A program made the position numbers and the translations under genes. Of a DNA stretch of 64,000 nucleotides, positions 35,315 to 43,122 are shown piece after piece. The DNA is from Cytobacillus gottheilii. Lineage in GTDB: Bacteria > Bacillota > Bacilli > Bacillales > Cytobacillaceae. Positions within the stretch are counted from its first letter, which is position 1, and each line of letters starts with the position of its first letter. The stretch is taken from NCBI RefSeq assembly GCF_900166665.1, contig NZ_LT800494.1:3921136-3985135 (forward strand). Direction: 5' to 3'. A model generated the notes under the pieces. It saw only the letters and a program-made list of their open reading frames with translations, was not told the origin of the DNA and made no database searches.

Positions 35315-37393
35315 TTACACTTTTCTATTCCAAAAACGATGTTGAGCAATAGCCTGAATAAAGGCTTTATTAAAAGTAGTCAGTTCTTCTGCGTTTGTGA
35401 TGCAAACGACTCCCTCTTGCTCACATACCTTTCTAGGTTCTAGTTCAAGATCGTTTAATCCAGCTGCCTGTGCAAACTCGACACCCTCGTTTACGAATCC
35501 TATCGGTTTAAAGTGCTTATGTGCTTGTCGGAGAAAATCTATTGCTTCTCTTTCTATCTTTAGCTGATCAATACTTTCTTGACCTCCAGGAACAAAGACA
35601 GCATCATAATGAACAGAGTCCGCTGTAAGGAATGTTTGGTGAGCTTCTACTTGTTCTTCTGTTTCACTCATCAGCATCCCCTGATGTGTACTGACAATCT
35701 CAGCAAGAACACCTTCTGATTTAAAGGCTTTCATCACTTCCATTACTTCCTCAGCTCGTACACCACCGGCAGCAAGTATAGCCACTTTTCTAGTTTGCGG
35801 CCGTTTTGCTGTATTCTCCTGGCTCAATGCAGGAGAGGATGCTGTTACTTTTGATTCCTCTGCATTCTCAGGCATTGACACGCCAACAGCTTTAGCAATT
35901 TGCTCTGCCAAATACGTATCAACCTGACTGAACATATTTACAACCTGCTGCCGTACGTCTTTACTTTTCACCCTGCCGACTTCAAATTGAAAGGCTCCAA
36001 TCATATGCATCTTTTCAGGCTCTGTCATACTATTCCAAAAGAGTTTTGCCTGGCTGAAATGATCCTTAAAGCTGTCGCTGCGTGCACGAATTTTTCTGCC
36101 CTCAACCTTTTCCTGATAATGTACATATCCGCCTTCTTCCTCTGTGGCAGGGCGAGGATCATTATTCTGCAGGGAATTCTTATGATAAGCTACTTGTCCC
36201 TTATTAATGGTCATCCGATTGTAGCCGTCGTATTGATTGTTATGGAATGGACAAACCGGGCGATTGATTGGCAATTCGTGAAAATTCGGACCGCCAAGAC
36301 GGATTAATTGTGTGTCGGTATAAGAAAACAGTCTGCCCTGCAGCAGCGGATCATTGGAAAAATCGATTCCCGGCACTACATTACCCGGGTGAAAGGCAAC
36401 CTGTTCTGTTTCTGCGAACACATTGTCCTGATTGCGATTAAGTGTCATTTTACCAATCTTCTTAACAGGAACAACTTCTTCAGGCCAAATTTTCGTCGGA
36501 TCTAAGATGTCAAAGTCAAAATTGAATTCCTCTTCCTCATCAATCATTTGAACACCTAGTTCATATTCTGGAAAATCGCCTCTTTCAATGGCTTCCCATA
36601 TGTCTCTTCGATGAAAATCCGGATCTTTTCCAGCTAAAGTAAGGGCTTCTTCAAAAACAAGCGAATGAACACCAAGCACCGGCTTCCAATGGAATTTCAC
36701 AAAGCGTGCTCTCCCCTGTTCATTAACAAATCTGAAGGTGTGCACACCAAAGCCTTCCATCATTCGTAAACTTCTCGGTACTGCACGATCTGACATCGTC
36801 CACATGATCATATGTGCTGACTCTTGGTTATTGGCGGCAAAATCCCAAAAAGTATCATGAGCAGTAGAAGCCTGTGGCATTTCATTATGAGGCTCTGGCT
36901 TGAACGAATGTACAAGGTCAGGAAACTTGATCGCATCCTGTATGAAAAACACAGGAATATTATTGCCGACAAGATCGTAATTGCCTTCTTCTGTATAAAA
37001 CTTCACCGCAAAACCTCTCGCATCACGCACGGAGTCTGCTGATCCTTTTGAGCCTGCCACTGTGGAAAAACGGACAAAGACAGGTGTTTTCACATTTGGA
37101 TCCTGAAGAAAACCTGCACGTGTATATTCTGCCATTGATTCATACGGCTGAAAGAATCCGTGCGCTCCAAAACCACGGGCATGCACAACCCGCTCAGGAA
37201 TACGCTCATGATCAAAATGTGTCATTTTTTCTCTAAAATGAAAGTCCTCCATTAACGTCGGACCTCTGCTGCCTGCTTTCAAGGAGTGCTCGTCCTCTGA
37301 AACCTTTACACCTTGATTGGTCGTCATATATTGGCCTTTATTATCACTGCGGAACTGCTCTAATTGTTCATCCTTGCGATTTTCATTACTCAA
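35315..37393 (-). CDS. katE: Large-subunit catalase (HPII/KatE type)
   Basis: The enzyme splits hydrogen peroxide using haem. It has 692 residues: the catalase core with the essential histidine H71 (VVHARGFGAHG), VRFSTVAGSKGSADSVRD and the haem-ligand tyrosine in RLFSYTDTQLIRLG; then a flavodoxin-like GATase1/DJ-1-type C-terminal domain (RKVAILAAGGVRAEEVMEV) that marks the large clade. The start is TTG after GGAGG. A near-perfect SigB promoter upstream indicates general-stress control, as for B. subtilis katE. Confidence 0.93.
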   Translation of the reverse strand: MSNENRKDEQLEQFRSDNKGQYMTTNQGVKVSEDEHSLKAGSRGPTLMEDFHFREKMTHFDHERIPERVVHARGFGAHGFFQPYESMAEYTRAGFLQDPNVKTPVFVRFSTVAGSKGSADSVRDARGFAVKFYTEEGNYDLVGNNIPVFFIQDAIKFPDLVHSFKPEPHNEMPQASTAHDTFWDFAANNQESAHMIMWTMSDRAVPRSLRMMEGFGVHTFRFVNEQGRARFVKFHWKPVLGVHSLVFEEALTLAGKDPDFHRRDIWEAIERGDFPEYELGVQMIDEEEEFNFDFDILDPTKIWPEEVVPVKKIGKMTLNRNQDNVFAETEQVAFHPGNVVPGIDFSNDPLLQGRLFSYTDTQLIRLGGPNFHELPINRPVCPFHNNQYDGYNRMTINKGQVAYHKNSLQNNDPRPATEEEGGYVHYQEKVEGRKIRARSDSFKDHFSQAKLFWNSMTEPEKMHMIGAFQFEVGRVKSKDVRQQVVNMFSQVDTYLAEQIAKAVGVSMPENAEESKVTASSPALSQENTAKRPQTRKVAILAAGGVRAEEVMEVMKAFKSEGVLAEIVSTHQGMLMSETEEQVEAHQTFLTADSVHYDAVFVPGGQESIDQLKIEREAIDFLRQAHKHFKPIGFVNEGVEFAQAAGLNDLELEPRKVCEQEGVVCITNAEELTTFNKAFIQAIAQHRFWNRKV

Positions 37394-37451
37394 TTGAACT
37401 GTACCTCCTATTAGCCGCCAAATATGCTGCTATGTATATTTATTTCATCAC

Positions 37452-37477
37452 ATACCCGCACATTTCTTTCAATAAAC
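37452..37477 (-). promoter_or_regulatory. SigB promoter of the catalase gene
   Basis: On the minus strand GTTTAT (37472-37477), 14 bases, GGGTAT (37452-37457). One mismatch to the SigB consensus. Confidence 0.8.
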
Positions 37478-37487
37478 AAAAAAAGAT

Positions 37488-37582
37488 GAGTCTGGGATAA
37501 AATAAAAAACCGAATGATGAGAATATATTTTTTCTCATCATTCGGATGTATTAATGGTTTGAACACTTATGACTCAGCCTCT
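37488..37582. repeat. MITE-like repeat copy D (95 bp, shortest form)
   Basis: The ends GAGTCTGGGATA and TATGACTCAGCCTC match the outer ends of copies A-C. Inside remains only the hairpin CCGAATGATGAGAA/TTCTCATCATTCGG (14-bp perfect stem). It lies ten bases upstream of the SigB promoter of katE and downstream of the anti-sigma gene, which it may terminate. Confidence 0.75.
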
Positions 37583-37621
37583 TTATTTGTTAACCCTCTA
37601 TTCATTTATCAAGTGTTTCTT

Positions 37622-38503
37622 CTATGGCCCCGCAGTTATATTTTCATAAATGAGTTTTCCTTGTTCAAAGGAGATCAATATAGTATTTTCATATCGATCT
37701 CTATAACGGACCTCTGGGCCACCATCCTTAATCAGTTCCCAGCCAATGGCATGTGCCTGCAAGTAGGTTAAATAAGAATAGTAATCTTCTACTGCTGCTC
37801 CTCTCCAGTTGTACACCTCTCTTTCATGAGTAATTTCTACAGGTTCAAGTGTGGCAGGATAATAAAAGTGATCATAACCAAATGTCACATAAATAGGTTC
37901 ATCATGAACATACGGTTCTTCGTCTTCAATGGAAATCGTCGAGATCGCATGAAATATTTCAGCATATTCCGCTTTCGGGTAATCGAATGAAGCATATACT
38001 GTCTGGCTGCCAGCCTCTATAACAAAATGATATCTTTGAACAATTTCATTTTTCTTCACATGCTCAATATACATTTTTGTCGGATATGGAAAATAAGGTA
38101 ATTCTTTTTCCATGAATATAGGAATCTTATTGAGAATGTCTTCTAGTTCATGAGCATTTACTCTTTTTAATACTCCAACTTGTGCATGGTCACTTTTTCT
38201 ATATAGTGTGTTTTGAGTTCCTGCTGTTTCACTAATAATAGAGTCCACCTTCCATGAAAATGAGACATTCGACTTTTCAGCAGTTTGATCATACCATCCA
38301 CCATTCAACAATGCATAGATAGATATACTGCATACAAAAACAGTTAAAAATGCTACTGCAAACCCCTTCCATTTTTGAGTTTTTCTTTGCACATTAGACG
38401 TTTGAAGGGATGTTGCCAGTCTTGTGCGGACAGCCTGCTTTCTTTTCTCAGAGGGCGTGATTGCTTTAAAATTATTTAATTGCTCATTCATTTTCCTGTT
38501 CAA
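37622..38503 (-). CDS. Probable anti-sigma factor (single-pass membrane protein)
   Basis: The product has 293 residues, with a cytoplasmic N-terminus of about 45 residues, one membrane helix (KGFAVAFLTVFVCSISIYALL) and a large external domain with no recognised fold. The topology and position, directly after an ECF sigma gene with a 20-base overlap, are those of an anti-sigma factor that releases its sigma on an envelope signal. No zinc-binding HxxxCxxC motif is present. TTG 38503 follows AAGGAGGT. Confidence 0.65.
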   Translation of the reverse strand: MNRKMNEQLNNFKAITPSEKRKQAVRTRLATSLQTSNVQRKTQKWKGFAVAFLTVFVCSISIYALLNGGWYDQTAEKSNVSFSWKVDSIISETAGTQNTLYRKSDHAQVGVLKRVNAHELEDILNKIPIFMEKELPYFPYPTKMYIEHVKKNEIVQRYHFVIEAGSQTVYASFDYPKAEYAEIFHAISTISIEDEEPYVHDEPIYVTFGYDHFYYPATLEPVEITHEREVYNWRGAAVEDYYSYLTYLQAHAIGWELIKDGGPEVRYRDRYENTILISFEQGKLIYENITAGP

Positions 38504-39020
38504 ATGAATTACCTCCTTCCTTTTCGTAATGTTTTCTTACTGCTTTCAAAGCTCTTGATAAAGTTTTACGAACTTTTGTTTCTGACCATCCCAATAGTTC
38601 AGCCATTTCTTTAGCAGAGCACTCTTGCAGTCTTCCTAATACAATTACGATTCGGTAATTCGGCTTTAATGCTTGAATATAGTTTAAAATCTGTGCCATT
38701 TCCATTTTAAGTTCTACTTCATTCTCGACACTGCTTACACCCCGTAATTCTTTGTTATCAATTAAAAGTGAATGAAGCTTCCTTCGCTTTCTTTTTCTAA
38801 TTTCATCAATCACTAAATTCTTTGCGATCCCAAACAACCATGTTTTTACACTTGAACGATTCTCAAATCTTTCAAAAGCCTTAAATGCCTCTACAAATGT
38901 GTCGTGCACTATATCCTCACATTGCTGCTGATCTCCGAGCATGTAGAAGATAAAACGATACAAATCATCATAATACTGATCATACCAGTTTAATATAATC
39001 TCATCTTTCCGCGCCTCCAT
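38484..39020 (-). CDS. ECF-type RNA polymerase sigma factor
   Basis: The product has 178 residues. Region 2 reads YDDLYRFIFYMLGDQQQCEDIVHDTFVEAF and SSVKTWLFGIAKNLVIDEIRKRK; region 4 reads LKPNYRIVIVLGRLQECSAKEMAELLGWSETKVRKTLSRAL. It recalls SigX-type ECF factors of Bacillus. The gene leads a two-gene operon with the membrane anti-sigma candidate. I could not find a convincing autoregulatory ECF promoter upstream. Confidence 0.87.
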   Translation of the reverse strand: MEARKDEIILNWYDQYYDDLYRFIFYMLGDQQQCEDIVHDTFVEAFKAFERFENRSSVKTWLFGIAKNLVIDEIRKRKRRKLHSLLIDNKELRGVSSVENEVELKMEMAQILNYIQALKPNYRIVIVLGRLQECSAKEMAELLGWSETKVRKTLSRALKAVRKHYEKEGGNSFEQENE

Positions 39021-39259
39021 TACTTCCCCCCAATTAGCTCTTTTATCATAAGTCGAATGAAACTTATATTTGTGACGGTTAAAAAGAATATGCAGATATA
39101 AATTTTAATAATAAGCGGAAATTAAATAGGAAAATTGAGTCATTTTTCTCTAAATCAGCGATTTATCGACATTTATTTTATCTTTTGACGGAATATGGTG
39201 TTGTTAAATATTGAAAAACAATATAAAATTTTCTTAATACTTCAATAGGACGTGAAAAA

Positions 39260-40525
39260 ATGGAAATAACAACTCATTTTTTCTTTAATCTCTCATTACT
39301 CATTATCGTGTTATTTTTTTCGCTGGTCATTGCCAGAAAACTAAATTACACAACTCTGCCTAAGTTTTGGGCTTTATGCTGTGTGATTGTTATGCTCATC
39401 ATTTGCTTCCAGTTATCCTATAAACCTCATCCTGAACTTCATTTTGATTTACGGATTATTCCTATTGCGATCGCTGGATTATATATCGGAATTGGTCCCA
39501 GTGTGGCCGTTTGCGCTGTTGTATTACGGGGATTTTATGGGTTGGATGAAGGCTTTATTATGCACACTGTTTTATTCATCGTATTCGGGCTGACCACATG
39601 GTTCTATTATTCGCATTTTTGGAAACTCTCAGCTTCGAAAAGAATCTATTACTCTATCATAAAAACCATTATTTTCTCACTTATCACCTTATTTGCCATT
39701 GAGCTATCGATTACAGTAGAGAATCGTTTTGATATTTGGTTTGCATATTTAGTTATTCCTGCCTTGGGTGTCGGCATGATTGCCTATATAATTGAATTTG
39801 TTCTGCAGAATGAGGATATTCAGAAAAAAGTAATTCGTACCGAGAAAATGGAAGCGGTTGAACAAATGGGTGCGGCTATATCTCATGAAATTCGCAATCC
39901 ACTTACAGCTGCGATGGGATTTGTGCATTTAATGAAGGAGCCAGCTATTTCGCCTAAAAAAAGAATGGAGTATTTATCCATTGTAAAAGAAGAACTTGAA
40001 TCAGCAGAACGAGTGATTCAAAACTATTTAACTTTCTCTAAGCCCTCGCTTGGATATATTGAAGAAATACCTGTTAAAACAGAACTATTGAAAATTATCA
40101 ATATACTAAAACCCACTGCCAATCAGAACTCTGTAGAAATCAAGACTAATTTTGCCATACTGGGTTCAATTGAGGGAGATCGGCAAAAATTTCATCAATG
40201 TTTCTTAAACGTAATAAAAAATTCAATAGAATCGATGCCTCGAGGAGGGCACATTATCATCTATACACATTATACTAAAACACATATTACTATTGAAGTT
40301 GAAGACACTGGGGTTGGCATGAGCTCAGAGCAAATAAAGCGCCTCGGGGAACCATATTATTCTACAAAGGGATCTAAAGGTACTGGACTAGGTATGATGG
40401 TTGTTTTCAGTATCGTAAAGGCCATGAAAGGCACAATAAAGGTTGAAAGCGAAATAAATCAAGGCACCACATTTACGTTTACTTTTCCTACATACAATCA
40501 CTCAAGTAAGAATGAAAGGTTTTAA
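39260..40525 (+). CDS. KinB-like orphan sensor histidine kinase (second copy)
   Basis: The product has 421 residues and about six membrane segments, including a 5TMR-LYT-like stretch (LHFDLRIIPIAIAGLYIGIGPSVAV). The kinase core has the phospho-histidine in AAISHEIRNPLTAAMGF (about residue 212), NVIKNSIES, DTGVGM and GTGLGMMVV. It shares length and layout with the kinase at 29792 and likewise lacks a response regulator. A role as a phosphorelay input to sporulation is inferred. Confidence 0.8.
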   Translation: MEITTHFFFNLSLLIIVLFFSLVIARKLNYTTLPKFWALCCVIVMLIICFQLSYKPHPELHFDLRIIPIAIAGLYIGIGPSVAVCAVVLRGFYGLDEGFIMHTVLFIVFGLTTWFYYSHFWKLSASKRIYYSIIKTIIFSLITLFAIELSITVENRFDIWFAYLVIPALGVGMIAYIIEFVLQNEDIQKKVIRTEKMEAVEQMGAAISHEIRNPLTAAMGFVHLMKEPAISPKKRMEYLSIVKEELESAERVIQNYLTFSKPSLGYIEEIPVKTELLKIINILKPTANQNSVEIKTNFAILGSIEGDRQKFHQCFLNVIKNSIESMPRGGHIIIYTHYTKTHITIEVEDTGVGMSSEQIKRLGEPYYSTKGSKGTGLGMMVVFSIVKAMKGTIKVESEINQGTTFTFTFPTYNHSSKNERF

Positions 40526-40563
40526 TCACCTCACAAAGGTACCTGCATATTTTCATACATACA

Positions 40564-40598
40564 AAAAAGGATCCTTTTTGATGACTTGGATCCTTTTT
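40564..40598 (+). terminator. Terminator of the second KinB-like gene
   Basis: AAAAAGGATCC pairs perfectly with GGATCCTTTTT. Confidence 0.8.
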
Positions 40599-40635
40599 CT
40601 GTTTTTATCCAGTTTTTAAGCTGCTAATTTCCAAG

Positions 40636-41154
40636 TTATATATTTAGCTGGCTTTCCTCAATGATTGGCAAACTTCTTTTCTCCCAAGCAAACTCAAGTA
40701 TCTGCTCCTTAATATCAGGGTATAGGATAATATCCTTTAAATGGGCTAAATGTATCCACTTAACATCTGTTTGATTGGAATCTGGGTACTCTGGCATCTG
40801 AGCTGTTTCTCCATCTGGGATGGTACATTCAAACATCAGGCAGATGCTATGCTGCAGGCCATATTTTGATTGATTTTCCACTGGTTCATATTCGTAAACA
40901 AGAGCAAGATCACCGACTTCCACTCTAGCCGAAACCTCCTCCATAGCCTCACGCCTGACTGCTTCAATGATTGTTTCCCCAGGCTCTGCACCCCCGCCTG
41001 GTATATTATAATGAACTCCATTTTCATCTTCATATTCCACTAACAAAATCTCGTTATTTTTATTAATGATCATTGCAGCAGCTCTGACTCTAATATGACT
41101 GTTCACAGCAGGCCCCCATTTCAGCTGTATTGGTTTCTTGTCTACTGTAATCAA
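40636..41154 (-). CDS. Nudix hydrolase
   Basis: The 172-residue protein has the Nudix box GGGAEPGETIIEAVRREAMEEVSARV at about 53-78, which binds Mg2+ and cleaves nucleoside diphosphate-linked substrates. The box ends EEVSA rather than EEXGU, so the last glycine is serine; the catalytic acidic residues are intact. The start is TTG, 13 bases after the epimerase-like gene stop, so the two are one operon, probably under the TetR regulator upstream. The substrate is unknown. Confidence 0.82.
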   Translation of the reverse strand: MITVDKKPIQLKWGPAVNSHIRVRAAAMIINKNNEILLVEYEDENGVHYNIPGGGAEPGETIIEAVRREAMEEVSARVEVGDLALVYEYEPVENQSKYGLQHSICLMFECTIPDGETAQMPEYPDSNQTDVKWIHLAHLKDIILYPDIKEQILEFAWEKRSLPIIEESQLNI

Positions 41155-41167
41155 ATGTTCCCTCTAA

Positions 41168-42115
41168 TCACTTATTCGTTTTCTCTGCTAAATATTCCTT
41201 CGCCCATTCCAATGTTTTGCGGATCCCTTCCTTGTAGGAGGTTCTTGGAACTGGTCCCACTTCAGCTTCATACTTTTCTCCATTGAGAAGGACGGGCTTT
41301 TCCGTTAGATACATCATCTCCTTCATTTCCCGCATGAGCGGATTGAAAATTCCCAGTAAGGCAATCACCCCCGCAGATACGGACATGATCTTCTTTCTGT
41401 ATTGTTCCTCTCGTAAAATGGATTCAATTTCAATTCCTGAAATAGGATGTGCAGAGGGGATATTCCAGTTTTGATTATAGGCTTTATCCTTAAGCGCAAG
41501 CTCAATAATCGCTTTTGCTCCATCGATTGTATATAAAAACTCTCTTCGTTTTTGTTTATTCCCTACATAAATAGCATTCTTATTCTGTGCAGCTCCTTTA
41601 ATCGTTTCAAAAAGGATAGTATTAACCGCCAGTGGCCCATATAAATCCGGCATATGAGCAATAATCACATCTATATTGCTGCTTAATAGCCTTTTCTCCA
41701 TTTCCAGTCTAATCTTTCCCTTTTTTGTATGGGGATTTTTTGCACTGCTCTCTTTAACAGGTTGATCCTGAGGGCCATAGGCGTAAATATTATCGGCAAG
41801 CACTATTTTTGCTGAATGTGTCTGTGCTGAAGTCAACATGTTTTCAATACATAGAGGATGCTGTGACTTCCAGTTTTGATACGGAAAGCTGACCGCATGA
41901 AAAAGAATTTCAGCTCCCTCTGCTGCTTCTATCATTTCTTCCTTCATAAGAGCATCCCCTGGAAAAATGGTCACCAAATGATTGTCATTAAATAACGCGC
42001 GAAGTTTTTGTTCATCTCGTGCAAAGGCAATCACCTCAATTCCTCTAGCAGTCAATTCATTTACCAGAGCATACCCTATTCCTCCAGTTGCTCCTGCTAC
42101 AAGTACTCTTCTCAT
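41168..42115 (-). CDS. NAD-dependent epimerase/dehydratase-family protein
   Basis: The 315-residue extended short-chain dehydrogenase-like protein has the nucleotide motif VLVAGATGGIGYALVNEL at the N-terminus. The usual YxxxK catalytic pair is not obvious; NIYAYGPQDQPVKES lies where it would be expected, suggesting an atypical or regulatory member. It precedes the Nudix gene by 13 bases. A TetR-like operator half-palindrome lies 16 bases before its ATG (42131-42147). Confidence 0.75.
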   Translation of the reverse strand: MRRVLVAGATGGIGYALVNELTARGIEVIAFARDEQKLRALFNDNHLVTIFPGDALMKEEMIEAAEGAEILFHAVSFPYQNWKSQHPLCIENMLTSAQTHSAKIVLADNIYAYGPQDQPVKESSAKNPHTKKGKIRLEMEKRLLSSNIDVIIAHMPDLYGPLAVNTILFETIKGAAQNKNAIYVGNKQKRREFLYTIDGAKAIIELALKDKAYNQNWNIPSAHPISGIEIESILREEQYRKKIMSVSAGVIALLGIFNPLMREMKEMMYLTEKPVLLNGEKYEAEVGPVPRTSYKEGIRKTLEWAKEYLAEKTNK

Positions 42116-42130
42116 CTTTCCATCTCCTTT

Positions 42131-42147
42131 ATTAACCTATGGTCAAT
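42131..42147. promoter_or_regulatory. Candidate TetR operator before the epimerase-Nudix operon
   Basis: ATTAACCTATGGTCAAT is a 17-base imperfect palindrome sharing ATTAACC and a GGT-AAT half with the perfect site at 42825-42845. Confidence 0.55.
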
Positions 42148-42227
42148 TAATAGTGAAAATATAGAACTGAACAAAATGTCCGGTTCTATATGTCTCTTAT
42201 TTGCATGCATTTCTGTTTTTCACACCT

Positions 42228-42812
42228 CTAGTCAGAAGCTTCACTGCCTAAGCCTCTTATAACAAACGTAACATGATTCTCAGCTGCCGCTTCAGCTTCT
42301 GAGTAGGATTGGGCATAGCCTATAAAATGTGAAACAAATCCATGTAAAGAAAGAAAAGCAGACCATACCAGATAAATGGCCGGAGGTTGATCCATCAGTT
42401 TAAATACCGCTTGAGCGAATTTTTCATAGCTTTCATTTGCAGGAGACTGCATTAACCCATCCACTCCTTCACCCTTCATCAAAAACATAAACTCATACTG
42501 ATTTTGATTATTTAATCCATATTCGATAAATCTCAGGAAGAGTGTCCGAAGTTTCTGTTCCTTATGTTCTTCACTGGCCATAACCATATGAATGATCTGA
42601 TTAAGTTGTGCGAAATCTTCTTCAATCATGCCATAAAAGAGCTGTTCTTTATTTTTAAAATGATAATATAGAGCTCCATGACTGCACCCTAATTCTGCAG
42701 CAATACTGCGCATAGATACTGCCCGAAATCCTTTTTCTTCAAATAAACAACGTGCTTTATTAATAATTTTATCCCGTGACAACTCATCTGCATTTATTCT
42801 TCTTGCTGACAT
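42228..42812 (-). CDS. TetR/AcrR-family repressor
   Basis: The product has 194 residues, with an N-terminal helix-turn-helix (KARCLFEEKGFRAVSMRSIAAELGCSHGALYYHFKNKEQLF) and a ligand-binding C-terminal domain with no clear ligand. It is followed in the same direction by the epimerase-like and Nudix genes. A 21-bp perfect palindrome just before its own start, and a related site before the epimerase gene, suggest autorepression and control of that operon. Confidence 0.87.
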   Translation of the reverse strand: MSARRINADELSRDKIINKARCLFEEKGFRAVSMRSIAAELGCSHGALYYHFKNKEQLFYGMIEEDFAQLNQIIHMVMASEEHKEQKLRTLFLRFIEYGLNNQNQYEFMFLMKGEGVDGLMQSPANESYEKFAQAVFKLMDQPPAIYLVWSAFLSLHGFVSHFIGYAQSYSEAEAAAENHVTFVIRGLGSEASD

Positions 42813-43122
42813 TCTAATTCCCCTTTATTAACCAGTGGTTAATAACTAATATACACATTCGAAAAAAAAAAGACAATATTTTCTTTTTTTATCTCATAAC
42901 TCCTTGTTATAAACAATATCTTTACAGTGTACAACTCCCAGCTCAATCACTCTCCTTTAACTAAAAATTGGTTAAATGAACCTCTAAATAAAAGTTCACA
43001 AAAAAATCTTGAAGTGATGATTCCCGTGTCCCTTAACAGTTCATCCTATTAGGGTGTTAATCTTTGAAACTTTTCCTCCAGTTTTGCGTAATACCTATTA
43101 GTCAATTGAAAGAAGGGATCTT
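42813..43122. other. 310-base divergent gap between the TetR gene and the large membrane protein
   Basis: Apart from the TetR palindrome there is a TTTAAC...GTTAAA inverted repeat near 42957-42976 that resembles the operator loosely. The plus-strand start at 43123 has AGAAGGG before it. No small gene seen. Confidence 0.5.
42825..42845. promoter_or_regulatory. Candidate TetR operator (perfect 21-bp palindrome)
   Basis: The core ATTAACCAGTGGTTAAT (42827-42843) extends by two matched bases on each side to 21 bases with a central G. It lies 12 bases upstream of the TetR start codon, where binding would block its own expression. Confidence 0.75.

Noticed and set aside
39021-39080. ECF autoregulatory promoter before the sigma gene
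   Set aside because: AAC and CGAC words exist on the minus strand but are 22 bases apart, too far for the usual 16-17.
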